A stretch of 64,000 bases of DNA from positions 1-64,000 of the forward strand of contig NZ_JABBJF010000016.1 in assembly GCF_014218705.1 (NCBI RefSeq), in the 5' to 3' direction. The notes beneath the pieces are model-generated. The model was not told the DNA's origin. It ran no database searches and saw only the letters and a list, made by a program, of their open reading frames with translations. Both the position numbers and the translations under genes were made by a program. Of the stretch, positions 1 to 9,780 are shown in pieces; position 1 is the first letter of the stretch; every line of letters starts with the position of its first letter. This DNA comes from Kluyvera sichuanensis (GTDB taxonomy: Bacteria > Pseudomonadota > Gammaproteobacteria > Enterobacterales > Enterobacteriaceae).

Positions 1-117
1 ATTCATTTATCGTCTTGCGACGTTAAGAATCCGTATCTTCGAGTGCCCACACAGATTGTCTGATAAATTGTTAAAGAGCAGTGCCGCTTCGCTTTTTGTC
101 AGCGGCGCGGGATGTGC
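1..117 (-). other. rRNA leader with boxA antitermination signal (partial)
   Basis: The transcribed leader contains TGCTCTTTAACA (minus strand, 80-69), the boxA sequence bound by NusB/S10 for rRNA antitermination, followed by the well-conserved leader that includes a TTCTTAACGTCGCAAGACG stretch. It runs off the left edge before the 16S gene. Confidence 0.85.
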
Positions 118-145
118 ATATTACGCTTTCCCGCTTGAGAGTCAA
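118..145 (-). promoter_or_regulatory. rRNA operon promoter P2
   Basis: On the minus strand TTGACT (145-140) and TAATAT (123-118) are separated by 16 bp, about 120 bp downstream of P1, the classical tandem arrangement of enterobacterial rrn operons. The run GCGCCGCTGA just after the -10 resembles the GC-rich discriminator of stringently controlled promoters. Confidence 0.85.
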
Positions 146-237
146 GCATTTATTTTCGCTTTCGTCTCTCGAGATTCTCAGGAGAACCTCGCTGACCCGG
201 CGGCTTGTTTGCCGTTGTTCCGTGTCAGTGGAGGCGC

Positions 238-265
238 ATTATAGGGAGTTCTGAGACGTTGACAA
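238..265 (-). promoter_or_regulatory. rRNA operon promoter P1 (rrnB-type)
   Basis: Read on the minus strand there is TTGTCA (265-260) and a perfect TATAAT (243-238) with a 16-bp spacer. The A/T-rich tract upstream at about 268-300 looks like an UP element. Position directly downstream of murI matches rrnB of E. coli. The 16S gene itself would start beyond base 1 and is not in the window. Confidence 0.9.
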
Positions 266-310
266 GCCCTGTTTTAAAAAAACTTTTCAACCGTCTCTTT
301 TTTGCTCAAA

Positions 311-1168
311 TCAGGCTGAGACAGGCAGTTTTTCGAGCGTTTCAAAGCCGTAACGCTGTAAAACGGGTAAAAGTTGCTCAGTTTCTGTCGTCAACGCCAT
401 GCAGTAAGCCAGATTTGCATCGCTGGATTTCGCATCCGGCGCTTCATGTTCCAGCAGCCAGGCAGTACGACGCGCAATTGCCGCACCGGAATCCACTAAT
501 CGGGTACCTTCGGGAAGCACCTGCAGCAACTCATCCTGTAATAGAGGGAAGTGAGTGCAGCCGAGCACGACGGTATCCGGCGGTTCCTGCATACGCAGCC
601 ATGGACGCAGAATACGGCGCAGCTCTTCCAGAGGAACCGGCTCACCGTGCAGCTTCGCTTCCGCCAGTTCCACCAGCTCGGCAGAACCCAGCATCTCGAT
701 GCGGCATTCATTGGCAAAGCGAGCAATCAGCTCATGGGTATAAGGACGTTTGACCGTACCCCGCGTTGCCAGTAAGCCCACAATACGGTTAGCCGACAGA
801 CGCGCTGCCGGTTTGATAGCCGGTACAACGCCCACAACCGGGAAGGCAAACTTGTCACGCAGCGCGGGCAAAGAGACCGTACTGGCCGTGTTACAGGCAA
901 TCACCGCCAGGGAAAGCGGGTAACGCGCCTGTACCGCAGTGACAATTTCAACGACGCGCTCAACGATAAACTCTTCGCTCTTCTCCCCATAGGGGAACGC
1001 GACGTTATCGAAGGCGTAGATGTAATGGAGATCCGGCAAGAGATGCCGGATCTCATCATAGACCGACAGCCCACCGACACCGGAGTCAAACACCAGTACG
1101 GTAGGACGTGGTTCAGAAGGTGTAGCTGCCAGACAAGGTGTATTCCCGCCCTGCAGTTGCGTAGCCAT
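311..1168 (-). CDS. murI: Glutamate racemase
   Basis: MurI, 285 aa, the same length as in E. coli. It interconverts L- and D-glutamate in the cytosol, supplying D-Glu for peptidoglycan. Both catalytic cysteines are visible: C92 in ACNTAST and C204 in GCTHFPLL, and the N-terminal VFDSGVGGLSV motif is intact. The start is an ATG at 1168 that lies inside the end of btuB, giving a 56-bp overlap on the same strand, as in E. coli; murI is therefore probably co-transcribed with btuB or served by a promoter inside it. The rrn promoters follow downstream. Confidence 0.97.
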   Translation of the reverse strand: MATQLQGGNTPCLAATPSEPRPTVLVFDSGVGGLSVYDEIRHLLPDLHYIYAFDNVAFPYGEKSEEFIVERVVEIVTAVQARYPLSLAVIACNTASTVSLPALRDKFAFPVVGVVPAIKPAARLSANRIVGLLATRGTVKRPYTHELIARFANECRIEMLGSAELVELAEAKLHGEPVPLEELRRILRPWLRMQEPPDTVVLGCTHFPLLQDELLQVLPEGTRLVDSGAAIARRTAWLLEHEAPDAKSSDANLAYCMALTTETEQLLPVLQRYGFETLEKLPVSA

Positions 1169-2981
1169 AAACTGTCTCGTAATCTTTATCGAACAGGTTG
1201 GCTATTTTACCACGAACTGTCAGGTGTGAGGTGATTGGATATGAAGCCGATACGTCAACAGTGCTGTAGCTCGGTAAAACTTGCTGCGTTGGGCTGTACT
1301 GGGACGTGTTATTGTCGTAGCGCTTCCCATAATATTGCCATGAAACATCCATATCGACATTGAACATCGTCCAGTCCAATTGATACTTCGCCTGGCGCTT
1401 TGAACGACGTGCAAGCACTTCACCATTTTCGTCATTGCGCGGATCCACATACTGCAGGGTCACGCGGTGGCTGAAGATTCCAGTGTCTACGTTCCCTGTC
1501 CACTCGACGCCTTTAATGGTCGCCGAGTTGATGTTGCCATATTCACTCACATAGGTAACAGGGTCAGTATAGTAGGTAATTAGGTTAGCAATCTTGTAAT
1601 GGTATGCCGAGAGTCGCCAGTCAAGCGGTCCGGTTAGCCCCTCTAACCCAGCCTCCCACTGCTTTGACTCTTCCGGTTTAAGATCCGGGTTGGATTTGAT
1701 GTCAAAACGTGTGGAACCAAACTGCTGGCCTAATGATGGCGCAAGGAAGCCAGTGCCATAAGAAAGCGTTGCCCGATAGTTCTCAACAAACGCCCAACCA
1801 GCGGTAGTCTGCCAGGTGCCGTGCCAACCGAACTGTTCATCATGATCTTCTCGGCCCGAGGCCTCAAGCGTGACGCTACCGAACTGTTGTTGCCCTGCCA
1901 AATAGAGTCCCGTGTTATCACGGTTATAGCTGTCCGAGAGTTTCGTGCTGGAAGAGGTCAAACGCTGCTGCTGCCAATCAACGCCCGCACTGATGGAGCC
2001 CTGGCCAACCTGAACATTATTACCCCACTGCAGATTGCGCTGCGTCATGTTGTCCAGCGTCGTACCATCGCTGTATCGACCATAGATACTGCTGTAGTTG
2101 TAATCCTTTACCTTCTGGTAGCTGGCAATCAACTGAGACGAGTAAATCCCCGAGTTGAATTTCAGTCCCGTATCCCAGGATTGGTTATAAAGTTGTTCTT
2201 CATCCGCACTGTAGTCTTTATATTTCGGAGGGCTTCCCAGATCGTAATCAACGTTGTTGGTATAGCTATGCCCACGGAAAAAGCCGGACAAATTGTCGTT
2301 AAACTTATGCTCCAGGCTACCCCAGAATGTCTTATTGCGGAAACCATCGCGATCGCTATCATGATCCCAGCTTGAGCCGGGTTGCACGTTAAAGCCCTTT
2401 GTACTCTCATACGAACCCGCAACCGTCGCTACCGTATCACCAAAGCGCTGACGCAGTGTGCCGTCATACTTCTGATATCCCTTCGACCCCATCCCGGCAT
2501 CAATTTTTGACTCATCGGTATCAGAATGCGTAATGATGTTAATCACGCCCCCCATCGCACCGGAACCATAAATAGCCGAACGCGGGCCACGGATATATTC
2601 CACTCGTTGTACTAATGAGAGAGGGATCTGATTCAGGTCTGGAGTATTAGAAATACCGGGACGGCTCATTGGGATACCGTCAATCAGCACTAGTACCTGA
2701 CGAGTTTCCGTGCCGCGAATAAAAAGCGAAGAGGATTGGCCCATACCGCCATATTGCGCGATATCAACGCCGGGCAGACGGCGCATCACGTCATTCAGAT
2801 TCTTTGCCTGCCAACGATTTATATCATCACGGGTCACCACATCCATTGGTGCCAATACAGTATCAACGGGTTGCTGAAAACGATTTGCAGTGATAACCAT
2901 CGAGTCGGAATTGCTGTCTTGCGCCCAGCCGGAAAATGCCGTGACGGATAACGCCGTCATCAGCGAAGCTTTTTTGATCAT
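1113..2981 (-). CDS. btuB: Vitamin B12 outer-membrane receptor BtuB
   Basis: TonB-dependent receptor for cobalamins, also the usual receptor for some colicins and phages. I use the ATG at 2981 (622 aa, MIKKAS...) rather than an in-frame ATG four codons upstream, because it matches the E. coli start. Residues 1-20 form a signal peptide ending GWA; a TonB box (DSMVITA) is at about 26-32; then comes the plug domain and a 22-stranded barrel ending in YTLSGSYTF with the terminal Phe. Extracellular-loop regions diverge strongly from E. coli while the last ~40 residues, which overlap murI, are almost unchanged. Expression should be controlled by the riboswitch upstream. Confidence 0.95.
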   Translation of the reverse strand: MIKKASLMTALSVTAFSGWAQDSNSDSMVITANRFQQPVDTVLAPMDVVTRDDINRWQAKNLNDVMRRLPGVDIAQYGGMGQSSSLFIRGTETRQVLVLIDGIPMSRPGISNTPDLNQIPLSLVQRVEYIRGPRSAIYGSGAMGGVINIITHSDTDESKIDAGMGSKGYQKYDGTLRQRFGDTVATVAGSYESTKGFNVQPGSSWDHDSDRDGFRNKTFWGSLEHKFNDNLSGFFRGHSYTNNVDYDLGSPPKYKDYSADEEQLYNQSWDTGLKFNSGIYSSQLIASYQKVKDYNYSSIYGRYSDGTTLDNMTQRNLQWGNNVQVGQGSISAGVDWQQQRLTSSSTKLSDSYNRDNTGLYLAGQQQFGSVTLEASGREDHDEQFGWHGTWQTTAGWAFVENYRATLSYGTGFLAPSLGQQFGSTRFDIKSNPDLKPEESKQWEAGLEGLTGPLDWRLSAYHYKIANLITYYTDPVTYVSEYGNINSATIKGVEWTGNVDTGIFSHRVTLQYVDPRNDENGEVLARRSKRQAKYQLDWTMFNVDMDVSWQYYGKRYDNNTSQYSPTQQVLPSYSTVDVSASYPITSHLTVRGKIANLFDKDYETVYGYATAGREYTLSGSYTF

Positions 2982-3217
2982 TTTTAAAAGCATCCAAATA
3001 GAAAAGGGATGCCGCAGGTTTTATCCGTTGCTCGCGACGATAAAACCCCATGCGACGTTATCCGGCAGGTCTTCGGGCTTGGAGGTTATATAAAGAGGCG
3101 ATGACTTCCCACGGCACGCCGCAGTGTCTGCATTGAATGCACTCATCTCTTACCTTCCTTACCGCTGCGCGTCAGCCCCAGATTTACACTGGGTTCCCTT
3201 TTAACTCACAGGACCGG
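2982..3217 (-). promoter_or_regulatory. Cobalamin riboswitch in the btuB leader
   Basis: The minus-strand leader reproduces the E. coli btuB leader: a P1 strand beginning CCGGTCC (3217-3211), the motif GGGAAGTCATC in the middle, and the B12 box AAGCCCGAAGACCTGCCGG (3080-3062). Next to the start codon a perfect 9-bp stem, GGTTTTATC with GATAAAACC (3047-3039 and 3025-3017), is the likely expression platform that hides the ribosome binding site when adenosylcobalamin is bound. Confidence 0.93.
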
Positions 3218-3347
3218 TACAAGGATGCTACATTTAGTTACATATGGATGTCCAGACTGCTATTTATGATTTTCACCGTCATCGGCGCTGGACATCCCCT
3301 GAACAAGCCCTACAATCCCCGCGTACTTTTATTATTCAGGATGCCTC

Positions 3348-4448
3348 ATGACCCCCGAACATCTCCCAACCGAACAGTACGACGCTCAGCTCGCCGAGAA
3401 AGTCACTCGCCTGCAAACGATGATGACGCCGTTTAGCGCACCTGCGCCGGAGGTGTTTCGCTCGCCGGTCAGCCACTACCGGATGCGCGCAGAATTCCGC
3501 ATCTGGCACGACGGTGATGACCTGTACCACATCATGTTCGACCAGCAGACCAAGAACCGCATCCGCGTAGACGCCTTCCCTGCGGCAAGCCAGCTTATCA
3601 ACACGCTGATGACCGCCGTGCTTGATGCCGTGCGTGATAACCGCGCGCTGCGCCACAAGCTGTTCCAGATTGATTACCTCACGACGCTGAGCAATCAAGC
3701 TGTCGTCTCGCTGCTGTACCATAAAAAGCTCGATGACGAATGGCGTGAGCAGGCCGAAGCGCTGCGTGACGCGCTGCGCGCACAGGGTCTGAACGTGCAC
3801 CTGATTGGTCGTGCGACCAAAACCAAAATTGAGCTGGACCAGGACTACATTGATGAACGCCTGCCGGTTGCAGGCAAAGAGATGATCTACCGTCAGGTGG
3901 AAAACAGCTTTACCCAGCCGAACGCCGCCATGAACATTCAGATGCTGGAGTGGGCGCTGGACGCTACGCAGAATTCACACGGCGACCTGCTGGAGCTGTA
4001 CTGCGGTAACGGTAACTTCTCGCTGGCGCTGGCGCGCAACTTTGACCGCGTTCTGGCGACTGAAATTGCCAAACCGTCCGTGGCTGCCGCACAGTACAAC
4101 ATCGCCGCTAACCAGATAGACAACGTGCAGATCATCCGCATGGCGGCAGAAGAGTTTACTCAGGCGATGAACGGCGTGCGGGAATTTAACCGTCTGCAGG
4201 GCATTGACCTGAAAAGCTATCAATGTGAGACGATTTTCGTCGATCCGCCGCGCAGCGGGCTGGACAGCGAAACCGAGAAGATGGTGCAGGCGTATCCGAA
4301 CATTCTGTACATCTCCTGTAACCCAGAGACGCTGTGTCAGAACCTGGAAACGTTAAGCCAGACGCACAATGTGACACGCCTGGCGCTGTTCGATCAGTTC
4401 CCGTATACCCATCATATGGAATGCGGTGTGCTGTTAACGAAGAAGTAA
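3348..4448 (+). CDS. trmA: tRNA (uracil-5-)-methyltransferase
   Basis: TrmA, 366 aa as in E. coli, makes 5-methyluridine at position 54 of the T-loop of tRNAs (and acts on tmRNA). The SAM-binding [13 protein letters not shown] motif sits at about residue 213, DPPRSGLD near 299, and the nucleophile is C324 in SCNPETL. It is divergent from btuB and shares its upstream region. A 9-bp perfect hairpin lies just past its stop, between it and convergent yijD. Confidence 0.97.
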   Translation: MTPEHLPTEQYDAQLAEKVTRLQTMMTPFSAPAPEVFRSPVSHYRMRAEFRIWHDGDDLYHIMFDQQTKNRIRVDAFPAASQLINTLMTAVLDAVRDNRALRHKLFQIDYLTTLSNQAVVSLLYHKKLDDEWREQAEALRDALRAQGLNVHLIGRATKTKIELDQDYIDERLPVAGKEMIYRQVENSFTQPNAAMNIQMLEWALDATQNSHGDLLELYCGNGNFSLALARNFDRVLATEIAKPSVAAAQYNIAANQIDNVQIIRMAAEEFTQAMNGVREFNRLQGIDLKSYQCETIFVDPPRSGLDSETEKMVQAYPNILYISCNPETLCQNLETLSQTHNVTRLALFDQFPYTHHMECGVLLTKK

Positions 4449-4456
4449 GACTGAAA

Positions 4457-4479
4457 GTAGGCCGGTTCATCCGGCCTAC
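4457..4479. repeat. Short REP-like palindrome between trmA and yijD
   Basis: GTAGGCCGG and CCGGCCTAC, 9-bp perfect arms around TTCAT, lie between two convergent genes. It probably acts as a bidirectional terminator or mRNA 3' end stabiliser; there is no long U-tract. Confidence 0.7.
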
Positions 4480-4482
4480 AAC

Positions 4483-4839
4483 TTATTGCTGTTCCTGCTT
4501 GCGGCTCCGCAACTTCACGCCAATCCAGAAGACCATCGCTACCGAGAGTACCGCCGGGAAGAAGTTAGAACCGATATCCGGGTACTCCGCGCGCACCACG
4601 GTACTGTACAACAGCACGCCAAGAATAAAGCAGGCGGCCGCCAGGCCCGGTAACCCGACCGGCATCGTACGATTCTGGTAACGTTGATGCAGGCAGTACA
4701 CCGTCAGCACCAGCGCAATAATAGGGAATATAGAGAAAGGCACGATGGAGCTGAACAGTGCCGCAAACGTCCCGTTAATCGATAAGCCAGCCAACAGCGC
4801 CAGCAGCAGCGTACCTTTATCTTGACCTGACTGTTTCAT
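4483..4839 (-). CDS. yijD: Inner-membrane protein YijD (DUF1422)
   Basis: 118 aa, matching the E. coli YijD family in length and sequence. About four hydrophobic segments suggest a small integral inner-membrane protein; no catalytic motif is visible and its function is not established. It lies 15 bp downstream of fabR on the same strand, so the two probably form an operon. Confidence 0.9.
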   Translation of the reverse strand: MKQSGQDKGTLLLALLAGLSINGTFAALFSSIVPFSIFPIIALVLTVYCLHQRYQNRTMPVGLPGLAAACFILGVLLYSTVVRAEYPDIGSNFFPAVLSVAMVFWIGVKLRSRKQEQQ

Positions 4840-4854
4840 TGCTCGTCTACCACC

Positions 4855-5487
4855 TTATTCGGACTGATGTGTCATCTTCTCTTGTTCACGGCGATACCAG
4901 TAGTATGCGCCCTTGGAGATCATCCGTAACTGCAGCACCAGCCGCTCTTCCAGCTGACGGCGCTGCTCAGGGCTTACATCCAGAGCCTCTGCACCCGCGC
5001 TAAATACAATAGTCACCATCGCCTCAGCCTGCGCTTCCGTGAACGCACGAGGCATATGGTTTTCGATTTCCAGATAGTCGGCAAGTTCCGCGATAAAATG
5101 CTGAATTTCGCGGGCGACCGCGGCACGAAATGCCGCAGAGGTGCCAGAACGTTCGCGCAGCAGCAGGCGGAAGGCGTTCGGGTTATTGCCGATAAATTCC
5201 ATAAAGGTTGAGACGGAGGTGCGGATAACGCTGCCGCCTTTGGCGATACGCTGGCGCGCCTGGCGCATCAACTGACGCAGCATCAGGCCGCTCTCATCGA
5301 CCATGGTCAACCCAAGCTCATCCACATCGCGGAAATGACGATAAAAGGAGGTTGGCGCAATCCCTGCCTCGCGCGCCACTTCGCGCAGGCTCAGGCTGGC
5401 AAAGCTACGTTCGGCACTTAATTGACTAAATGCCGCTTCCACCAGCGAACGCCGGGTTTTTTCTTTTTGTTGCGCTCTAACACCCAT
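4855..5487 (-). CDS. fabR: TetR-family fatty-acid regulator FabR
   Basis: FabR represses fabA and fabB, tuning unsaturated fatty-acid synthesis. I choose the ATG at 5487 ([10 protein letters not shown], 210 aa); an upstream in-frame TTG adds eight residues with no family support. The N-terminal helix-turn-helix ([19 protein letters not shown], about 36-54) is nearly identical to E. coli, and the ligand domain follows. The C-terminus after [11 protein letters not shown] is a few residues shorter than in E. coli. Divergent from sthA; operon partner yijD. Confidence 0.95.
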   Translation of the reverse strand: MGVRAQQKEKTRRSLVEAAFSQLSAERSFASLSLREVAREAGIAPTSFYRHFRDVDELGLTMVDESGLMLRQLMRQARQRIAKGGSVIRTSVSTFMEFIGNNPNAFRLLLRERSGTSAAFRAAVAREIQHFIAELADYLEIENHMPRAFTEAQAEAMVTIVFSAGAEALDVSPEQRRQLEERLVLQLRMISKGAYYWYRREQEKMTHQSE

Positions 5488-5687
5488 CACGATGACTGAA
5501 TCCTTCCACAAGCCGTGCTGGCACTATACCAGAGATTAAAACGAATCGACTTACGCAGCTTTGTTAATGATTGTTTACATGCTATTTATGCTATTTCGTA
5601 TGAAAAAAGCCCAACGATAATTGGGTTATTACTTCGATGATGTTATGATTCTGTTGCTTTTATGTATAAGAACAGGTAAGCCTTACC

Positions 5688-7088
5688 ATGCCACATTCCT
5701 ACGATTATGATGCAATAGTAATTGGTTCCGGCCCCGGCGGCGAAGGTGCTGCTATGGGTCTGGTGAAGCAAGGAGCCCGTGTCGCCGTTATTGAGCGTTA
5801 TCATAACGTCGGCGGCGGCTGTACCCACTGGGGTACCATCCCGTCTAAAGCCCTTCGCCACGCCGTTAGCCGTATTATCGAATTCAACCAGAACCCTCTC
5901 TACAGCGACCACAGCCGACTTCTCCGCTCCTCATTTGCCGACATCCTGAATCATGCCGATAGCGTAATCAATCAGCAAACTCACATGCGTCAGGGCTTTT
6001 ATGAGCGTAATCACTGTGAAATGTTGCAGGGTGACGCCCGCTTCGTCGATGAGCACACCATCGCGCTGGAGTGTCCGGACGGTTCTGTCGAAACGTTCAC
6101 CGCCGATAAGTTCGTGATTGCCTGCGGCTCACGCCCGTATCGCCCAGCCGACGTCGACTTTACCCACCCCCGCATTTACGACAGCGACTCGATTCTCAGC
6201 CTGCACCACGAACCGCGCCACGTGATTATCTACGGCGCAGGGGTTATCGGCTGCGAATATGCGTCTATCTTCCGTGGAATGGAGGTTAAGGTTGATCTGA
6301 TCAACACCCGCGACCGTCTGCTGGCCTTCCTTGACCAGGAAATGTCAGATTCGCTCTCTTACCACTTCTGGAATAGCGGCGTCGTCATTCGCCACAACGA
6401 AGAGTACGAGAAAATTGAAGGCGTGGACGACGGCGTGATCATGCATCTGAAGTCCGGCAAGAAGCTCAAAGCGGACTGCCTGCTGTTCGCCAACGGTCGT
6501 ACCGGCAACACCGATTCGCTGTCGCTGGAAAACATCGGGCTACAGGCCGATGGCCGCGGACAGCTGAAAGTGAACAGCATGTACCAGACCGCGCTGCCGC
6601 ACGTCTATGCCGTCGGTGACGTTATCGGTTATCCGAGCCTGGCTTCAGCGGCCTATGATCAAGGCCGCATTGCCGCGCAGGCGTTAATGAAAGGTGAAGC
6701 CAGCGCACATCTGATTGAAGACATCCCGACCGGTATCTATACCATTCCGGAAATCAGCTCCGTCGGCAAAACCGAACAGCAACTGACCGCGATGAAAGTG
6801 CCGTATGAGGTAGGTCGTGCACAGTTTAAACACCTGGCCCGAGCGCAAATAGTCGGTATGAGCGTGGGAAGCCTGAAGATCCTGTTCCATCGGGAGACCA
6901 AGGAGATCCTCGGTATTCACTGCTTTGGCGAGCGCGCGGCCGAAATTATTCATATCGGCCAGGCGATTATGGAGCAGAAAGGTGGTGGTAACACCATTGA
7001 GTACTTCGTCAACACCACCTTTAACTACCCAACCATGGCGGAAGCCTATCGGGTAGCGGCGCTAAACGGCTTAAACCGCCTGTTTTAA
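5688..7088 (+). CDS. sthA: Soluble pyridine nucleotide transhydrogenase
   Basis: SthA (UdhA), 466 aa, a cytosolic FAD flavoprotein that moves reducing equivalents between NADPH and NAD+. The FAD-binding GSGPGGEG motif lies at about residue 13, and the region where related disulfide reductases have CxxxxC reads [13 protein letters not shown] with only one cysteine, as expected for this family. The second nucleotide fold ([13 protein letters not shown]) is at about 183. An AGGTAAG ribosome site precedes the ATG. Its last 18 bp overlap the 3' end of convergent oxyR. Confidence 0.97.
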   Translation: MPHSYDYDAIVIGSGPGGEGAAMGLVKQGARVAVIERYHNVGGGCTHWGTIPSKALRHAVSRIIEFNQNPLYSDHSRLLRSSFADILNHADSVINQQTHMRQGFYERNHCEMLQGDARFVDEHTIALECPDGSVETFTADKFVIACGSRPYRPADVDFTHPRIYDSDSILSLHHEPRHVIIYGAGVIGCEYASIFRGMEVKVDLINTRDRLLAFLDQEMSDSLSYHFWNSGVVIRHNEEYEKIEGVDDGVIMHLKSGKKLKADCLLFANGRTGNTDSLSLENIGLQADGRGQLKVNSMYQTALPHVYAVGDVIGYPSLASAAYDQGRIAAQALMKGEASAHLIEDIPTGIYTIPEISSVGKTEQQLTAMKVPYEVGRAQFKHLARAQIVGMSVGSLKILFHRETKEILGIHCFGERAAEIIHIGQAIMEQKGGGNTIEYFVNTTFNYPTMAEAYRVAALNGLNRLF

Positions 7089-7988
7089 CGCGCTGTCAAA
7101 ATGGCCGTCCATCGTTTCGCGGACGGCCTCTGCCAGCTGCTCATAGCGGCCACGTAGAGGCGATCCCGGGCGATAGACCAGGCCAACGGTGCGGCGTGGT
7201 TCTGGCTTAATGCACGGCAGGTACACCACGCCATCGCGTTTGCGTTCCTGCGGCACGGCGAGTGCAGGCAGCAGCGTAATCCCGCTTCCCGCCGCCACCA
7301 TATTGCGCAGCGTTTCCAGGCTGGTTGCGCGGAAATGCGTATCTTCATCCGCACCCGCCTCAAAGCAGAAGCCCATCGCCTGGTCGCGCAGGCAGTGCCC
7401 GTCTTCCAGCATCAGCAACTTCTCACCGGCCAGATCCGACATCGGCACGCGATCGCGCTCCGCCCACGGGTGATCGGCATAGATCGCCAGCATCATCGGC
7501 TCGTCGAACAGCGGCACCTCAATAAAGGCTTCACTCTCTTTCACCAGCGCCAGAATCGCACAGTCCAGCTTACCGCTGTCGAGCTGCGCCAGCAGTTGAT
7601 GGGTTTGCGCTTCATGCAGGTACATTTCGAGCTTCGGGAAGGTCTGGTGCAGCATGGGAATAATATGAGGCAGCAGATACGGGCCAACGGTTGGGATCAG
7701 GCCGATATGCAACGGGCCGGACATTGTCTCCCCCTGCTGGCTTGCCATCTCCTTCAGCACTTTGACCTCGCGTAACACGGTACGCGCCTGATCCACCAGC
7801 AGCAGCCCCGCCTGGGTGAACAGCACTTTGCGGCTGGTACGCTCCAGCAGCATGACGCCCAGTTCATCTTCCAGCTTACGAATCTGCCCGCTCAGGGTTG
7901 GTTGGCTGACATGGCAGGAATCTGCCGCCCGGCGGAAGTGCCGGTGTTCAGCTAACGCCACCAGGTATTCAAGATCACGAATATTCAT
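7071..7988 (-). CDS. oxyR: LysR-type hydrogen peroxide regulator OxyR
   Basis: OxyR, 305 aa. N-terminal winged HTH (residues 1-60) followed by a periplasmic-binding-like regulatory domain. Both redox cysteines are present, C199 in LEDGHCL and C208 in GFCFE, which form the activating disulfide in the family. It is divergent from oxyS, the classic arrangement, and likely activates oxyS, katG (at 23439) and others while repressing itself. The 3' end overlaps sthA by 18 bp. Confidence 0.97.
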   Translation of the reverse strand: MNIRDLEYLVALAEHRHFRRAADSCHVSQPTLSGQIRKLEDELGVMLLERTSRKVLFTQAGLLLVDQARTVLREVKVLKEMASQQGETMSGPLHIGLIPTVGPYLLPHIIPMLHQTFPKLEMYLHEAQTHQLLAQLDSGKLDCAILALVKESEAFIEVPLFDEPMMLAIYADHPWAERDRVPMSDLAGEKLLMLEDGHCLRDQAMGFCFEAGADEDTHFRATSLETLRNMVAAGSGITLLPALAVPQERKRDGVVYLPCIKPEPRRTVGLVYRPGSPLRGRYEQLAEAVRETMDGHFDSALKQAV

Positions 7989-8083
7989 TATTCATCCTCC
8001 ATCGCCACGATAGTTCATGGCGATAGATAGAATAGCAATGAATGATTATCCCTATCAAGCGTTCTGTTCAATAATACACCACA

Positions 8084-8196
8084 GAAACAGGTGACCCTTG
8101 TTTAACCCTTGAAGTCGTCACACTGATTCGGAGTTTCTCTCAAACTCGACAAATAAAGCCAACATGAACGTTTGCGGGCCCCGTGCCCGCTTTTTT
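8084..8196 (+). ncRNA. oxyS: OxyS small RNA
   Basis: Starts at GAAACAGGTGACC and contains blocks identical to E. coli OxyS: TTTAACCCTTGAAGTC, GAGTTTCTCTCAAACTCGA, AATAAAGCCAAC and GAACGTTTGCGG. It ends in a strong intrinsic terminator (GCGGGC/GCCCGC, 8174-8190, followed by eight T). It is divergent from oxyR as in E. coli, where peroxide-activated OxyR induces it. The terminator loop (CCCGT) differs from the E. coli loop; see findings. Confidence 0.93.
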
Positions 8197-8210
8197 TTGG
8201 CCGTAAAAAA

Positions 8211-8279
8211 CCCGGCGTCGCTGCGCTCGGCCGGGCTACATGCTCCCCTCGCCCTGTGGGAGAGGGGTTGGGGTGAGGG
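8211..8279. repeat. Two adjacent REP-type palindromes
   Basis: A palindrome CCCGGCGTCGC...CGGCCGGG (8211-8239), recurring at 15852, 23308 and 62143, is followed by a C/G-rich element ending GAGAGGGGTTGGGGTGAGGG (8243-8279) that is related to those at 9727 and 54961. They fill the space between OxyS and the 3' end of argH. Confidence 0.8.
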
Positions 8280-8296
8280 CATCAGCCCGCAGAGAA

Positions 8297-9670
8297 TTAA
8301 CCCAAGCGCACCTTCGCGTCGCTAATCGCCTGCGCTACCTGCTTCGGCGACACGCCGCCTTTTGCTGCACGCTTATCAAGGCAGGATTGCAGCGACAGAA
8401 TTGGGTAAACATCGTCGCCAATCACCGCGCTGAATTTTTGCAGGTCAGCCAGCGCCAGATCCTCCAGCGGTTTGCCCTGAGCAATGGCCTCGACCACCGC
8501 TTCGCCCACGATATGGTGCGCTTCACGGAACGGAACGCCTTTCGCCACCAGATAATCCGCCAGCTCGGTGGCATTCGCATAGCCCTGCTGCGCCGCTTCC
8601 TGGCAACGTGGACGCTTCACCTGAATACCGTCCAGCACCAGCGCCGCCATATGCAAGCAGTCCATCCAGGTATCGAGCGCGTCGAATACGCCCTCTTTGT
8701 CTTCCTGCATATCTTTGTTATAGGCCAGCGGCAGGCCTTTTAAGGTCATCATCATGCCGGTCAGCGCACCCTGTACGCGGCCACACTTACCGCGGATAAG
8801 CTCGAGCGCATCCGGGTTTTTCTTCTGCGGCATCAGGGAGGAACCTGAGGTCACGCGGTCAGACAGCTCAACAAAGCCCGCTTCACCGGTATTAAAGAAG
8901 ATCAGATCTTCAGCAAAGCGCGACAGGTGCACCATGCCGATGGACGCATCAGACAGCAGTTCCAGCACGTGGTCGCGGTCAGAAACGCTGTCCAGGCTGT
9001 TACGGGTGGCGGACGCAAAGCCCAGCCAGCCCGCCAGCTGTTCACGATCGATTTCATAAGCGGTACCCGCCAGCGCGCCGCAGCCCAGCGGGCTCACGTC
9101 CAGACGCTTGAGGGTATCCTGCAGGCGGCTTTCGTCACGCGCCAGCATCTCAACGTAGGCCAGGCACCAGTGCGCAAAGGTCACCGGCTGCGCACGTTGC
9201 AGGTGCGTATAGCCCGGCATCACCGCATCCTGGTTGGCCTGCGCGGTGTCGACCAGCGCGCTTTGCAGCTGGCGGATGGCCGTCAGAAGTTCAGCAACGG
9301 TATCTTTGCACCACAGCTTGAGGTCGGTCGCGACCTGGTCGTTACGGCTACGGCCGGTGTGCAGCTTTTTACCCAGCTGGCCCACTTTGTCGATAAGCTT
9401 GCCTTCTACCCAGCTATGGATATCTTCGGCATCGCTTTGCAGAATCTGCTGCGGGTTTGCCCGCACTTCTTCCAGCAGCACGCCCAGCGCGGCTTCCAGT
9501 TGAGATTGCTCTTCCGCCGTCAGAACGCCGACCGTCACCAACGCTTTGGACCAGGCAACAGAGCCAACGATATCCTGCTCCGCCAGGCGATAGTCAAAGC
9601 GTAAAGAGTCATTGAACTGTTTGAACCGCTGATCCGCTGCCTGAGTAAAACGCCCGCCCCAAAGTGCCAT
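8297..9670 (-). CDS. argH: Argininosuccinate lyase
   Basis: ArgH, 457 aa, the last step of arginine synthesis (argininosuccinate to arginine plus fumarate), a homotetrameric cytosolic enzyme of the fumarase/aspartase superfamily. The family signature [12 protein letters not shown] is at about residue 280, and the conserved HTGRSRNDQ motif near 106. It is the third gene of argCBH; 110 bp containing a REP-like palindrome separates it from argB, so its expression may be partly uncoupled from the upstream genes. Confidence 0.97.
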   Translation of the reverse strand: MALWGGRFTQAADQRFKQFNDSLRFDYRLAEQDIVGSVAWSKALVTVGVLTAEEQSQLEAALGVLLEEVRANPQQILQSDAEDIHSWVEGKLIDKVGQLGKKLHTGRSRNDQVATDLKLWCKDTVAELLTAIRQLQSALVDTAQANQDAVMPGYTHLQRAQPVTFAHWCLAYVEMLARDESRLQDTLKRLDVSPLGCGALAGTAYEIDREQLAGWLGFASATRNSLDSVSDRDHVLELLSDASIGMVHLSRFAEDLIFFNTGEAGFVELSDRVTSGSSLMPQKKNPDALELIRGKCGRVQGALTGMMMTLKGLPLAYNKDMQEDKEGVFDALDTWMDCLHMAALVLDGIQVKRPRCQEAAQQGYANATELADYLVAKGVPFREAHHIVGEAVVEAIAQGKPLEDLALADLQKFSAVIGDDVYPILSLQSCLDKRAAKGGVSPKQVAQAISDAKVRLG

Positions 9671-9726
9671 AACATGCTTCCTTAAATTCGTTTATTTTTG
9701 CCGGGTAGTCTCCGGCCTGAAAACAA

Positions 9727-9772
9727 CCCTCACCCCGGCCCTCTCCCTGAGGGAGAGGGCTAGGGTGAGGGG
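9727..9772. repeat. C/G-rich REP-like palindrome between argB and argH
   Basis: Arms CCCTCACCCCGGCCCTCTCC and its near-complement ending AGGGTGAGGG face each other around TGA, with two mismatches in about 21 bp. It is the cleanest copy of an element also found at 8243, 54961, 55012, 56997 and (shortened) 60598. Confidence 0.85.
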
Positions 9773-9780
9773 AAAATCAC

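Noticed and set aside
1-300. 16S rRNA gene at the left edge
   Set aside because: Only the promoters and leader are present; 16S start sequences are not found before base 1 on the minus strand.
3137-3436. Possible small gene upstream of trmA
   Set aside because: It overlaps the cobalamin riboswitch on the other strand and the trmA start in another frame; no domain or ribosome site.
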